Shown: positions 1-9,526 of the stretch, in pieces
Layout: each line of letters opens with the position of its first letter
Position numbering within the stretch: the first letter of the stretch is position 1
Assembly (NCBI RefSeq): GCF_014651935.1
Contig: NZ_BMXV01000005.1
Location: forward strand, 248,001-312,000
Length of the DNA stretch: 64,000 nt
DNA from: Marinobacter zhanjiangensis
Lineage (GTDB): Bacteria > Pseudomonadota > Gammaproteobacteria > Pseudomonadales > Oleiphilaceae
Direction of reading: 5' to 3'
Notes under the pieces: generated by a model
Database searches by the model: none
Seen by the model: only the letters and a program-made list of their open reading frames with translations
What the model was told of the DNA's origin: nothing
Made by a program: the position numbers and the translations under genes

Positions 1-866
<866 letters not shown>

Positions 867-890
867 ACTCTCGCCCATAACGACAGCCAA

Positions 891-925
891 CGATGCCCGC
901 GGGGATAATCTCCCTGCGGGCATCG
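891..925 (+). terminator. strong hairpin after acs, probable terminator
   Basis: CGATGCCCGC at 891-900 pairs perfectly with GCGGGCATCG at 916-925, and GGGA/TCCC extends the stem inward around a TAATC loop. It lies 25 bases after the acs stop codon. Only a weak T-rich stretch follows (TCGTGTTC), so intrinsic termination is likely but not certain. Confidence 0.6.
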
Positions 926-1013
926 TCGTGTTCAGGGTACAATCAGGTCAGCGAATGAACCGAACGGCACATGACCGCCCTGAACGCCGCCATAACGAGA
1001 AGGATGCCTGTGG

Positions 1014-1679
1014 ATGACTCAACACATTATCATCGCCGATGATCACCCCCTGTTCCGCGCCGCGCTGCGCCAGGCCGTCAGCCAGGCGGTGCCCGATGCG
1101 GACGTGGCCGAGGTGGAGAGCATCAAGGCCCTGCAGGCCGCCGTGGAGCAGAAGCCGGATGCGGACCTGGTGCTGCTGGACCTGAATATGCCGGGAGCCC
1201 ACGGCTTCTCCGGCCTGGTATTCATGCGTGGCCAGTATCCCGGCCTGCCGGTGGTGGTGGTGTCGGGCTCCGAGGACCTGCAGGTGATGCGCCGGTCCAT
1301 CGACTATGGCGCCTCCGGCTTTATCCCCAAGTCGGCACCGCTGCCGGAAATCACCGATGCCATACAGGCGGTGCTGGAAGGGGACATGTGGCTGCCGGAA
1401 GGCGTTGCGGAAAAGCTGGAGCAGATGCAGGTGGAAAACACCGACTTCTCGGAACGCCTGGCCTCCCTGACACCCCAACAGTTCCGGGTGCTGGGCATGC
1501 TGGCGGAAGGCCTGCTGAACAAGCAGATCGCCTACGACCTGGACGTCTCCGAAGCCACCATCAAGGCTCACATCACCGCCGTCTTCCGCAAACTGGGCGT
1601 CCGCAACCGGACCCAGGCAGTGATAGCCATCCAGCAGATGGAGCTGGATCCGTCCGACTCGTCGTTGTCGGGGAGCTAG
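1014..1679 (+). CDS. LuxR/NarL-family response regulator (CrbR/ErdR-like)
   Basis: This is a 221-residue two-component response regulator. The receiver domain (residues 1-120) has the acidic pair in IIIADDH, the phosphoacceptor Asp56 in LLDLNMP and the conserved lysine in SGFIPKS. The LuxR helix-turn-helix (about 150-207) has the motif LNKQIAYDLDVSEATIKAHI. The receiver and output arrangement matches the CrbR/ErdR/AgmR group, which in Pseudomonas and Vibrio activates acs for acetate use. Its position directly after acs, on the same strand, supports that reading. No sensor kinase is adjacent, and in those systems the kinase (CrbS/MxtR) is also often encoded elsewhere. The family call is firm, but the ortholog name is inferred from context. 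Confidence 0.85.
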   Translation: MTQHIIIADDHPLFRAALRQAVSQAVPDADVAEVESIKALQAAVEQKPDADLVLLDLNMPGAHGFSGLVFMRGQYPGLPVVVVSGSEDLQVMRRSIDYGASGFIPKSAPLPEITDAIQAVLEGDMWLPEGVAEKLEQMQVENTDFSERLASLTPQQFRVLGMLAEGLLNKQIAYDLDVSEATIKAHITAVFRKLGVRNRTQAVIAIQQMELDPSDSSLSGS

Positions 1680-2095
1680 GTAGAAGGATTAATAGCTGTC
1701 CGGTCATCTCCATTGACTGCGCTTTGGTCTCCCTCTCCCCCGGAGGGAGAGGGTCGGGGTGAGGGGGAGGCGCGAAGCGCCCGATATATCTCCTCCAACA
1801 CCACTTCAGTTTGCCCCTGGATATCGTGGTTCCAGAACCTCAAAACTTGAAACCCTTGCTGAATAAGCCAGGCATCTCGCACAGAGTCCCTGCTGGATTC
1901 GTTGTGGTGACCACCATCTGCCTCCACGATGAGCCTGTGGTTCAGTTCAACGAAGTCCACAACATAAGGCCCGAGTGGATGCTGTCTGCGAAACTTGGCT
2001 CCCTGGATCCTTTTATCTCGCAGATGACGCCAAAGCAGACGCTCCGCGTCAGTCATATTTTTACGCAGGTTTTTTGCGAACTTCCTTTGTTCCAT
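1676..2095 (-). CDS. DUF559 (Vsr-like PD-(D/E)xK) protein embedded in a repeat element
   Basis: This 139-residue protein belongs to the DUF559 family of small endonuclease-like proteins related to the Vsr fold. The putative active site lies in YVVDFVELNHRLIVEADG, with Asp47, Glu58 and Asp60. The start at 2095 is preceded by AAGGAAG, a good ribosome binding site. The last 30 or so residues (SPSPRPSPSGGEGD) are translated straight through the CCCTCTCCC hairpin repeat at 1731-1768. A second copy of that repeat in the opposite orientation lies just upstream (2130-2166), so the gene sits inside an inverted repeat pair. The enzymatic role is not established for the family. Mobility as part of the element is an inference. 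Confidence 0.8.
   Translation of the reverse strand: MEQRKFAKNLRKNMTDAERLLWRHLRDKRIQGAKFRRQHPLGPYVVDFVELNHRLIVEADGGHHNESSRDSVRDAWLIQQGFQVLRFWNHDIQGQTEVVLEEIYRALRASPSPRPSPSGGEGDQSAVNGDDRTAINPST
1731..1782 (+). repeat. two-hairpin CCCTC repeat, copy 1
   Basis: CCCTCTCCC (1731-1739) pairs with GGGAGAGGG (1745-1753). GGGGTGAGGGGGAG follows, then a second small hairpin GGCGC-GAA-GCGCC. The same layout recurs at 5571-5620. The repeat forms the 3' end of the DUF559 gene on the other strand. Confidence 0.85.
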
Positions 2096-2129
2096 ACGTG
2101 GTCTTCCTTGATTGGAGTTGATGGCTCCA

Positions 2130-2166
2130 CCCTCACCCCAACCCCTCTCCCCTCGAGGGAGACGGG
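2130..2166 (-). repeat. CCCTC repeat, copy 2 (inverted relative to copy 1)
   Basis: CCCTCACCCCAACCCCTCTC begins at 2130 and runs into a stem with GGGAGACGGG ending at 2166. It is the reverse complement of the repeat at 1731 with minor changes. It lies between the convergent side of the lipoprotein gene (ending at 2170) and the start of the DUF559 gene. Confidence 0.85.
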
Positions 2167-2169
2167 CTT

Positions 2170-2727
2170 TTAGCGTTTCACAAACTCCAGACGCCCCGGC
2201 GCCACCCGCAGGTCCATATCCGTCATGCCCATGATCCTGGCGCCCAGGCTGGTGTCATCCAGGCGGTACACTGGCACGTTCTCCAGCATCTGGGCGACCA
2301 CGCGCATGACATTGTCAGTCACCGGCGCCAGTTCCTTACTGCCGAAATAGGGCGTGTCGACGCTGCTTTCCAGAAGCTTCAGGCGGCGGATATAGATGGC
2401 CCGTTCCTGGCTGTCGTACACCGGCGACCCCTCCACTTTCAGGTTGATATTCGCCGGTATCTTCGCCATCAGGGCATTCAGCGCCACCTGGCCTGACAGG
2501 TCAATCACTGCCACGTCGCGGCCATCCGGGCCCAGGGTGATATCCGCGTTGGAGAGGGACAGGCTCAGGGGCGATCCTGCCTGCAACTGCTCGCGGTCAT
2601 AGTTGGACACGGCGTCCTGCAGGTGTCGCTCCAGGGTGGATTCACTGATGGTGAGGGGTGAGAAGCCCGCACAACCGGACATCAGGAGTGCGGCCAGTGC
2701 CAATGTGATTACGACGCGAAACTTCAT
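2170..2727 (-). CDS. DUF1439/YceB-like lipoprotein
   Basis: This 185-residue protein has a lipoprotein signal peptide with lipobox LMSGC, so Cys19 would be lipidated. The start is supported by AGGAAAG just upstream. The mature part matches the DUF1439 (YceB-like) outline: an N-terminal segment on vanishing hydrophobicity such as ISESTLERHLQD, a central beta-rich stretch, and the block YIRRLKLLES followed by LAPVTDNVMRVVAQMLENVP. YceB-type proteins resemble lipid-binding TULIP-like domains, and their function is not settled. The gene stands alone on the minus strand. Confidence 0.8.
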   Translation of the reverse strand: MKFRVVITLALAALLMSGCAGFSPLTISESTLERHLQDAVSNYDREQLQAGSPLSLSLSNADITLGPDGRDVAVIDLSGQVALNALMAKIPANINLKVEGSPVYDSQERAIYIRRLKLLESSVDTPYFGSKELAPVTDNVMRVVAQMLENVPVYRLDDTSLGARIMGMTDMDLRVAPGRLEFVKR

Positions 2728-2816
2728 GGTCTTTCCTGTAGGTCTAGGGTAATGAGTATAGGTTGGCCGAGTGCACTGTTGCAGGCAAGTGCCGTATGGG
2801 GCAGGGACGTTACACC

Positions 2817-3002
2817 TTAGTCATTCTCCGGCGCTGCTGTCAGCTGTAACTCGTCGTCAGCGTCGAACCAGGCATGGATCAGGATGGGCTGACAGCAGAC
2901 CTGGCAGTCCTCCACGTATTCCTGGTCCCTGACGCTGGGGTCGACAAAGACCTCCAGCTGTTCCCAGCAGTAGGGGCATTGGATGACGGCGGGTTCCAGC
3001 AT
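2817..3002 (-). CDS. CPXCG-motif cysteine-rich small protein
   Basis: This 61-residue acidic protein has a CPYC pair near residue 9 and a CQVCC group near residue 33. That spacing fits a four-cysteine zinc ribbon of the CPXCG (Cys_rich_CPXG) family. The middle part, YVEDCQVCCQPI, is the typical family signature. There is no signal peptide, so it should be cytoplasmic. The function is unknown. No strong ribosome binding site is visible before the ATG at 3002. Confidence 0.8.
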   Translation of the reverse strand: MLEPAVIQCPYCWEQLEVFVDPSVRDQEYVEDCQVCCQPILIHAWFDADDELQLTAAPEND

Positions 3003-3032
3003 GGTTGTCGGCCGGTTCGGGAGGTTGCTTCA

Positions 3033-3061
3033 GGGCGCCGGCGCGTTGTGCACCGGCGCCC
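3033..3061. other. GC-rich hairpin between two minus-strand genes
   Basis: GGGCGCCGG (3033-3041) pairs with CCGGCGCCC (3053-3061) around an 11-base loop. It lies between the end of the aminotransferase gene and the start of the cysteine-rich protein gene. In the minus-strand direction it lacks a following T tract, so it is not a classic terminator but may act as an attenuating or stabilising structure. Confidence 0.5.
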
Positions 3062-3081
3062 AAAACAATAGTGTCAGGACG

Positions 3082-4305
3082 TCAGAACTGCTGTTTCGCC
3101 ATCCACGGGATGATGCGGTCGAAGGCTTCTTCCAGTTTCTCGCAGGTGGTGGAGAAACTCAGCCGCAGGGCATTCTGCGTGTTCTCGCCGAAGGCATCGC
3201 CCGGCACAGTACAGACACCGGTTTCCTTCAGCATGCGCAGGGCCAGGTCCGACCCGTCCACATGGGGTGGCAGGTTGGGGAAGGCAAAAAAGGCGCCCCC
3301 GGGCTTGTAGCCGGTGAGGTGGGGCGTCTGGTCGATCAGTTCAACGATCTTGTCCCGCCGTTCCCGGTAAATGCCCACCATATCCCGGATGCATTGCTGG
3401 TCACCGGTCAGGGCCGCCACCCCGGCAAACTGGGCGGGCGTATTGGCCACCGAGGTGGTGAACATGTGATACCGGCGCAGGCTCTTGATGGTGGCCTGAC
3501 TGGAGATCACCCAGCCGATCCGCAGGCCCGCCATGCTGTAGGTCTTGGAGAAGCTGCTGATGCACATGATGTTGTCCAGGTCCACGGAGCAGTTAAGAAC
3601 ACTGGCGTAGTCCTCGTCGTCAAAGATCAGGTGATCATAGACCTCATCGGAGTAGATGTGTATGCCCCGGTAGGCGCACTCTTCCACGATGGTCTCGATG
3701 GTCGACCGTGGGTACACCGCCCCGGTGGGATTGTTGGGCGAATTGAGGATGATCGCGTAGGTACGCGACCCCATGGCGCGGATAACCTCGTCCGGGTCCA
3801 GTTGATGATCGTTTTCGGCCCGGGTGGGAATATACTTCACCTCACCGCCGTTCATACGTATCAGTGGGGCATACAGCAGGAACGTGGGGTCGGTGATAAT
3901 GAACTGCCGCCCCGGCTGCGCGGTGGAGGTGATCGTCAGGTACATGGCCTCGGTGGCCCCGCTGGTGATCAGGATATTGTCCCGGGTCAGCTTACGGTTG
4001 TATCGCTTGCTGTAGTAATCCCGCAGAGCGACCAGCAGTTCCGGCAGGCCGGCGTCCATGGTGTAGCCGGTCTGGCCTGCGTTGAGAGCATCAATGTAGG
4101 CGTCGATAACATGTTTTGGCGTTGGCAGATCCGGCTGGCCAATCGACAGGTGGATGACGTCGTTCATGTCCGCCGCCATGTTGACCATCCGTCGGATACC
4201 AGGCACCGGAATCGCCTGCATGGCGGGGTTCCAGGACGCCTTCGCCTTGCGGTACTTCACCTTGCGCGGCTGGGTTTGCCCGGTATCTTTTGCAGCTTCT
4301 GCCAT
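3082..4305 (-). CDS. class I/II pyridoxal-phosphate aminotransferase (AspC/alanine type)
   Basis: This is a fold-type I aminotransferase of 407 residues. It shows the substrate-contact block LSIGQPDLPTP, ILITSGATEAMYL, the PLP-binding ILNSPNNPTGAVYPRS, the Asp/Tyr pair in YSDEVYDHL, and the Schiff-base Lys254 in SSFSKTYSMAGLRIGW. The start is placed at the ATG at 4305 because GAGAGG precedes it; an in-frame GTG at 4311 is less likely. It probably interconverts amino acids and 2-oxo acids. The substrate (aspartate, alanine or aromatic) cannot be fixed from sequence alone. The gene is divergent from the 2-hydroxyacid dehydrogenase at 4566. Confidence 0.9.
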   Translation of the reverse strand: MAEAAKDTGQTQPRKVKYRKAKASWNPAMQAIPVPGIRRMVNMAADMNDVIHLSIGQPDLPTPKHVIDAYIDALNAGQTGYTMDAGLPELLVALRDYYSKRYNRKLTRDNILITSGATEAMYLTITSTAQPGRQFIITDPTFLLYAPLIRMNGGEVKYIPTRAENDHQLDPDEVIRAMGSRTYAIILNSPNNPTGAVYPRSTIETIVEECAYRGIHIYSDEVYDHLIFDDEDYASVLNCSVDLDNIMCISSFSKTYSMAGLRIGWVISSQATIKSLRRYHMFTTSVANTPAQFAGVAALTGDQQCIRDMVGIYRERRDKIVELIDQTPHLTGYKPGGAFFAFPNLPPHVDGSDLALRMLKETGVCTVPGDAFGENTQNALRLSFSTTCEKLEEAFDRIIPWMAKQQF

Positions 4306-4565
4306 AAACACCTCTCACTGCCATGAATTGATTTCCGGCAGGCCGCTCCCCGCGGGGCCTGTCAGCGGCTCTGTAACGCCTTTGTTCTGGCAGAGTAGTC
4401 TACGACGCAATACCGGTACAAGACCTTTGAGAGCTTTATTTCAGGAGCCTCTGAACGACGGCTGAAAACCCGGTCAGATGTTTTTCCGGGCAGGTTTGAC
4501 CCCGCATGCCGCAGCGGCCAAACTCATGGCAGGTAACGTCCCGCTGACAGGAGGATTTCACGCCC

Positions 4566-5546
4566 ATGAGCCAACACCAGAAGCCGATTATCACCGTACT
4601 CACCGCGCCGGATGAAGATGCGCCGCCGGGTATCGAGGCGGTCAAGGCCCGTGGCGAGGTACGGTTTGCCTGGGACGAGGACACGCTGCGCGAAGCCCTG
4701 CCCGGCAGTCAGGTGATGATGGTGACGGATTTCCGCACCGAGGCCCTGGAGGCTGCCTGGCCCGTGGCGGACAAACTGGAGTGGATTCACGCCACCAGCG
4801 CGGGTGTGGATGCGCTGATGTTCCCGGCGCTGATTGACAGCAATGTCACCGTCACCAATGCCCGGGGCATCTTCGACCGCAGTATCGCCGAATACGTGCT
4901 ATGCACCATGCTGATGTTTGCAAAGGACTTTCCCCGGTCCATGCGGCTGCAGGCGGGCCACAAGTGGAAGCACCGGGATACCGAGCGTGCCGAGGGGCGG
5001 GAAGTGCTGGTCGTGGGTGCCGGTTCCATCGGCCGGCAGATCGCGCGGCTGGCCCGCGCTGTTGGCATGAATCCCCATGGCATCGCCCGCCGGGCCCGGG
5101 ATGAGGATGAAGACTTTATCGCCGTTCATGCCAACGAGCAGCTGTTCGACCAACTGGCCGTAGCGGACTTCGTGGTGATCGCCGCACCCCTGACGCCGCA
5201 GACGGAAGGCCTGTTCGACCAGAAGGCCTTCGCCGCCATGAAAGACAGCGCCCGCCTGATCAACATCGGCCGCGGCCCTATCGTCAACACCAAAGACCTG
5301 GTCGACGCGCTCAATAAAGGGGAAATCGCCGGTGCGGGCCTGGATGTGTTCGAAGAGGAACCCCTGCCGGAGGATCACCCGTTATGGGAGATGGGCAACG
5401 TTATCCTCACCCCCCACATGTCCGGCGACTTCATCGGCTGGCGCCGGGCCCTGACGGATCAGTTCCTGGAGAACTTTGATCGCTGGCATCACGGCGATGA
5501 GTTGTTCAATAACGTGGATAAAAAACTGGGCTACGCGGGAAGCTGA
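4566..5546 (+). CDS. D-2-hydroxyacid dehydrogenase family protein
   Basis: This 326-residue NAD(P)-dependent oxidoreductase has the Rossmann motif VVGAGSIGRQIARLA. The catalytic trio of the family is present: Arg in INIGRGPIV, Glu in AGLDVFEEEPLP and His in ILTPHMSG. The ATG at 4566 is preceded by GGAGG at an 11-base spacing. Such enzymes reduce 2-oxo acids to D-2-hydroxy acids or the reverse; glyoxylate/hydroxypyruvate-type substrates are possible. A repeat pair separates its 3' end from the convergent pilD gene. Confidence 0.9.
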   Translation: MSQHQKPIITVLTAPDEDAPPGIEAVKARGEVRFAWDEDTLREALPGSQVMMVTDFRTEALEAAWPVADKLEWIHATSAGVDALMFPALIDSNVTVTNARGIFDRSIAEYVLCTMLMFAKDFPRSMRLQAGHKWKHRDTERAEGREVLVVGAGSIGRQIARLARAVGMNPHGIARRARDEDEDFIAVHANEQLFDQLAVADFVVIAAPLTPQTEGLFDQKAFAAMKDSARLINIGRGPIVNTKDLVDALNKGEIAGAGLDVFEEEPLPEDHPLWEMGNVILTPHMSGDFIGWRRALTDQFLENFDRWHHGDELFNNVDKKLGYAGS

Positions 5547-5570
5547 CTCTCCAAGTTCTCGCCGAACATT

Positions 5571-5690
5571 CCCTCTCCCCTGGAGGGAGAGGGCCAGGGT
5601 GAGGGGGAGCGCCCAAAGGGCGCTGGAAGTCAGGCAATGGAGTTGAACTCTCCCCCTCACCCCAACCCCTCTCCCTCCAGGGGCGAGGGG
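5571..5690. repeat. inverted pair of CCCTC repeats without a gene between
   Basis: A forward copy (5571-5608) starts CCCTCTCCCCTGGAGGGAGA and a reverse copy (5651-5690) starts TCCCCCTCACCCCAACCCCT. About 40 bases separate them and include a second hairpin, AGCGCCC-AAA-GGGCGCT. The layout equals that around the DUF559 gene at 1731-2166, but with nothing inserted. It lies between convergent genes, so it may also terminate both transcripts. Confidence 0.85.
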
Positions 5691-5700
5691 CTAAAAGCAG

Positions 5701-6579
5701 TCAACCAACCCCCAGCCACGCATACCACCCAAACAGAATCTCATCCCCGAACCAAAGCGACAGCAACCCGGCCGCCGCCAGATAAGGCCCAAACGGAATA
5801 GGCACTTCCCGGCCATGCTTGCGGAACACCATCAGGCTGATACCCACGATGGCACCCACCAGCGACGACAGCAGCACCACCGCGGGCAACAACTGCCAAC
5901 CCAGCCACGCGCCAATAGCTGCCAGCAACTTGAAATCCCCATGCCCCATGCCTTCCTTGCCGGTCACCAGCTTGAACAGCCAGTAGACGGACCAAAGGGA
6001 AAGGTAACCCGCAACGGCGCCCCAGAAGGCACTGGTAAAGTCCGTCAGGTACCCGAAGTAGTTCAACACCAGGCCCAGCCACATCAGGGGCAGGGTGATG
6101 TTGTCTGGCAAAAGCTGGGTGTCGAAATCGATCATGGTCAGGGCAATCAAGGCCCAGACCAGAGCCAGCGCCCAAAGGGTTCCGGCAGAAGGCCCCAGCA
6201 ACCAGACCGTGATCAGGGAAAACACAGCAGTGATCGCTTCAATCAGCGGATAGCGTGGCGAAATGCGGGTCTTGCAGTTGCTGCATTTACCCCTGAGGAA
6301 CAGATAGCTGACCACCGGAATATTCTCCCAGGGCCGGATCCGATGACCACAGGACGGGCAAGTGGACGCAGGGCGGGAGAGGGTGACCGTCTCCTCGGAT
6401 TTGCGTTCACCCTCCGGAACCTCCAGGAATTCCTGGCACTGACAACGCCATTCCTGGTGCATCATTTTCGGCAGGCGCAGGATGACAACGTTCAGGAAGC
6501 TGCCGATGCAAAGAGACACAAAGAGCACGGTCAGATACAGCAGCCAGGGCGTGGACAGGAATACATCAAGGGAGGGCAT
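5701..6579 (-). CDS. pilD: type IV prepilin peptidase / N-methyltransferase
   Basis: PilD is an inner-membrane aspartyl protease of 292 residues. It cleaves the leader from type IV pilins and N-methylates the new N-terminal phenylalanine. The cytoplasmic zinc module has CPSCGHRI and CSNCKTRI. The two catalytic aspartates lie in MIDFDTQLLPD and in the GxGD-type motif GHGDFKLLAAIG. At least seven hydrophobic segments follow. The ATG at 6579 overlaps the pilC stop codon as TGATG; an upstream in-frame TTG is less likely. The gene is last in pilB-pilC-pilD, the order found in Pseudomonas. Confidence 0.96.
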   Translation of the reverse strand: MPSLDVFLSTPWLLYLTVLFVSLCIGSFLNVVILRLPKMMHQEWRCQCQEFLEVPEGERKSEETVTLSRPASTCPSCGHRIRPWENIPVVSYLFLRGKCSNCKTRISPRYPLIEAITAVFSLITVWLLGPSAGTLWALALVWALIALTMIDFDTQLLPDNITLPLMWLGLVLNYFGYLTDFTSAFWGAVAGYLSLWSVYWLFKLVTGKEGMGHGDFKLLAAIGAWLGWQLLPAVVLLSSLVGAIVGISLMVFRKHGREVPIPFGPYLAAAGLLSLWFGDEILFGWYAWLGVG

Positions 6580-7805
6580 CAACCAACAACCTGCCCCATC
6601 TGGAAGATCGGCAGGTACATAGCCACAATCAGGCCACCAACAAGCACACCCAGCACAGACATGATCATCGGCTCCATCAGCGAGGTCAGGTTGTCCACCA
6701 TGTCGTCAACCACGGCCTCATAGTGTTCCGCCACCTTGGCCAGCATCTCATCAAGGTTACCGGACTCCTCACCGATGGCCGTCAACTGCACGGCCATCAC
6801 CGGGAAAACGTCAGTCTGTTTCATGGCGGCCTGCAACTGCACACCAGACGACACCTCATCCTTGATTTTCATGACCGCATCGCGGTAAACGGCATTACCG
6901 GTGGCTCCTGCAACAGAATCCAGAGCCTCGACCAGCGGCACGCCGGCGGCGAACGTGGTGGACAATACCCGGCCAAACTTGGCAACGGCGGACTTGTCAA
7001 TGATCTCGCCCATAATGGGAATTTTGAGGATGTACTTATCGACCATGTCCGAAAACTTCTGTGACCGTCGCTTGGCCTGACCGAAAGAGAAAATGAAGGC
7101 CACGATGCCCAGCAGGATTATAAACCACCACTTCTGCATCCATTCAGACAGTTGAATGACCATCTGGGTGAACACCGGAAGATCGGCCCCGAACCCTTGG
7201 AACAAGCTCTCGAACTGGGGAACGACTTTGACTAGTAGTATGGCCGTCACAATGATCGCCACCACTACAACGGCAATGGGGTAAGTCATGGCCTTCTTGA
7301 CCTTTTTCTTGAGCAGTTCCGTCTTCTCAAGGTAGGTGGCAATCCGTTCAAGCATCTGCTCCAGGGCACCGGCCTTTTCCCCTGAATCCACCAGGTTGCA
7401 GTAAAGGTCGTTGAAATGCTTGGGGTGGCGTCTCAGGGCGCCCGCGAAGCTGGTGCCGGAGGCAACATCATTGCGGATGGCTACCACCAGTTCCTGCAGA
7501 CCCTTGTTGTCCAGGCCATCCGCAACAATGTCAAAGCTTTGCACCAGTGGCACCCCGGCTTTCATCATGGTGGCCAGCTGTCGGGTGAACATGGCGATGT
7601 CGAACGGCGTCACCTTCTTGCTGCCGCCGAACAGGGGCTTGGGCTTGCGCTTCACCTTGCTGGGAATGATGCCCTGCTTGCGCAACTGTGCCTTCACCAA
7701 TGCCAGGTTGGTGCCCGAGACCTCGCCCTTGGTCTTGTTGCCCTTGCGGTCCTTGCCTTCCCAGACGTATGCCTGAAGTTTATCTGCGTTCTGTGCCTGT
7801 GCCAT
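6579..7805 (-). CDS. pilC: type IV pilus inner-membrane platform protein
   Basis: PilC is a 408-residue polytopic protein that forms the platform connecting the PilB/PilT motors to pilus assembly. It shows the two GspF-type repeats, each with a motif such as FTRQLATMMKAGVPLVQSFD and FGRVLSTTFAAGVPLVEALD, and glycine-rich dimer signatures (DSGEKAGALEQML, IGEESGNLDEMLAKVAEHYE). Three strong membrane segments are visible near residues 175, 225 and 380. It lies two bases from pilB and overlaps pilD. Confidence 0.97.
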   Translation of the reverse strand: MAQAQNADKLQAYVWEGKDRKGNKTKGEVSGTNLALVKAQLRKQGIIPSKVKRKPKPLFGGSKKVTPFDIAMFTRQLATMMKAGVPLVQSFDIVADGLDNKGLQELVVAIRNDVASGTSFAGALRRHPKHFNDLYCNLVDSGEKAGALEQMLERIATYLEKTELLKKKVKKAMTYPIAVVVVAIIVTAILLVKVVPQFESLFQGFGADLPVFTQMVIQLSEWMQKWWFIILLGIVAFIFSFGQAKRRSQKFSDMVDKYILKIPIMGEIIDKSAVAKFGRVLSTTFAAGVPLVEALDSVAGATGNAVYRDAVMKIKDEVSSGVQLQAAMKQTDVFPVMAVQLTAIGEESGNLDEMLAKVAEHYEAVVDDMVDNLTSLMEPMIMSVLGVLVGGLIVAMYLPIFQMGQVVG

Positions 7806-7807
7806 GC

Positions 7808-9526
7808 TTAATCCTTCGTTACGCGGTTGGCTTCCTCAAGACTGGTCACCCCTTCAATCACCTTGCGAAGGGCGGACTGACGCAGATTGCGGAAACCTTC
7901 TTTCTGAGCCTCGCGGGCAATTGCCAGTGAGCTGGCCTCTTCCATGATCATGTTCGCCAGCGACTCGGTCACCTTGACCACTTCATAAATACCCACTCGA
8001 CCTTTATATCCTCCATTGCATTTATCACAGCCCTTGGGTGTGAACAACGTAAAGCCTGTGTCGATTTGTTCTTCTGTGAACCCTTCCTTCAAAAGCGTTT
8101 CTTTTGGCACTTCCAGGGGCTGCTTGCAGCTGCTGCACAGGCGACGGCCCAGACGCTGGGCAATGATCAGGCTGACCGAAGTTGCGATGTTGAAGGAGGG
8201 CACCCCCATATTCATCATCCGGGTCAGGGTTTCCGCCGCGCTGTTGGTGTGCAGGGTAGAGAGAACCAGGTGACCGGTCTGGGCGGCCTTGATGGCGATG
8301 TTGGCCGTTTCCAGATCGCGGATCTCACCCACCATGATTACGTCCGGGTCCTGTCGCAGGAAGGCGCGCAGGGCCTCAGCAAAGCCCAGCCCGACCCGGT
8401 TATTGACGTTCACCTGGTTGATGCCTTCCAGGTTGATTTCCGCCGGGTCTTCCGCTGTGGAGATGTTGATTTCCGCCGTATTCAGGATGTTGAGTCCGGT
8501 GTAAAGGGATACGGTCTTGCCCGAGCCTGTTGGGCCGGTGACCAGGATCATGCCCTGGGGCTGTTGTAGGGCCTCCATGTACAGATCTTTCTGGTCCTCC
8601 TCATAGCCCAACACGTCGATGCCCATCTGGGCCTGGCTGGGGTCGAGAATCCGCAGTACGATTTTCTCACCCCACAGCGTAGGCAGGGTATTGACCCGGA
8701 AATCGATCGCCTTGGTCTTGGACAGCTTCATCTTGATGCGGCCGTCCTGGGGGACGCGGCGCTCGGAGATGTCCATCTGGGCCATGATCTTTATACGGGC
8801 GGAAAGCTTTGGCGCGAGCTTGATGGAGGGCTTCGATACCTCCTTGAGTATGCCATCGGTACGATAGCGCACCCGGTAGGTTTTTTCGTAGGGTTCGAAG
8901 TGGACGTCCGATGCACCACCGCGAATGGCATCAAGCAGCACTTTATTGACGTATTTGACGATGGGGGCATCATCCACATCTGTGGCGGAGACTGCTCCGT
9001 CGTCTTCATCCTGGTCGCCACCCTCTGTCTCGACGCCCTCAAGGTCTGCATCGTCAAGGTTGCCCATGGAGTCGTCCTGAGACTCCAGGTACTTGTCGAT
9101 CGCCACCCGCAGAGCTGCGTCATCGACCAGAATGGCATCGGTGCTCAGACCAGTGTTGAACTTGATCTCATCCAGGGCCTGTATATTGGTGGGGTCCGAA
9201 ACCGCAATAAAGAGGCGGTTGCCTCGTTTATAAAGCGGCAGGGCGCTATGCTTGCGGACCAGCTTCTCGTCTACCAACTTTTCCGGCAGCATCTCGGGCA
9301 GGAAGCTGTTCAGGTCCAGAACGCTGACCCCAAACTCCATGGCGGCAGCAAACGCCAGTTTGCGGCTGTCGGCCAATTGATTCTGTACAAGATAGGTGAT
9401 TAAGGGAATGCGGTTGTTCGCTGCCTGAAGGTAGGCATCTTTCGCTACATCCTCTTCCAGCAGTCCGTCTTCAACAAAACGGCGGGCCAAGCCGGTGAGT
9501 GTCACATTGCTCTTGTCGCTTGCCAT
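7808..9526 (-). CDS. pilB: type IV pilus assembly ATPase
   Basis: This 572-residue GspE-superfamily ATPase powers pilus extension. The N-terminal region (about 1-150) is a GspE-N domain. Walker A is GPTGSGKTVSLY, the Asp box follows, Walker B is DPDVIMVGEIRD, and the His box is TGHLVLSTLHTN. A tetracysteine zinc site is formed by CSSC and CDKC near residues 455-500. An acidic linker (DEDDGAV) separates the N domain from the ATPase core. It begins the minus-strand operon pilB-pilC-pilD, divergent from pilA. Confidence 0.97.
   Translation of the reverse strand: MASDKSNVTLTGLARRFVEDGLLEEDVAKDAYLQAANNRIPLITYLVQNQLADSRKLAFAAAMEFGVSVLDLNSFLPEMLPEKLVDEKLVRKHSALPLYKRGNRLFIAVSDPTNIQALDEIKFNTGLSTDAILVDDAALRVAIDKYLESQDDSMGNLDDADLEGVETEGGDQDEDDGAVSATDVDDAPIVKYVNKVLLDAIRGGASDVHFEPYEKTYRVRYRTDGILKEVSKPSIKLAPKLSARIKIMAQMDISERRVPQDGRIKMKLSKTKAIDFRVNTLPTLWGEKIVLRILDPSQAQMGIDVLGYEEDQKDLYMEALQQPQGMILVTGPTGSGKTVSLYTGLNILNTAEINISTAEDPAEINLEGINQVNVNNRVGLGFAEALRAFLRQDPDVIMVGEIRDLETANIAIKAAQTGHLVLSTLHTNSAAETLTRMMNMGVPSFNIATSVSLIIAQRLGRRLCSSCKQPLEVPKETLLKEGFTEEQIDTGFTLFTPKGCDKCNGGYKGRVGIYEVVKVTESLANMIMEEASSLAIAREAQKEGFRNLRQSALRKVIEGVTSLEEANRVTKD

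Noticed and set aside
2983..4326. 447-codon open frame on the plus strand
   Set aside because: It is antisense to the aminotransferase, has unusual histidine/glycine-rich composition and matches no family; it is a shadow of GC-rich coding DNA.
5815..6723. 302-codon plus-strand frame opposite pilD/pilC
   Set aside because: Antisense shadow rich in Gln, His and Arg; pilD and pilC are certain.
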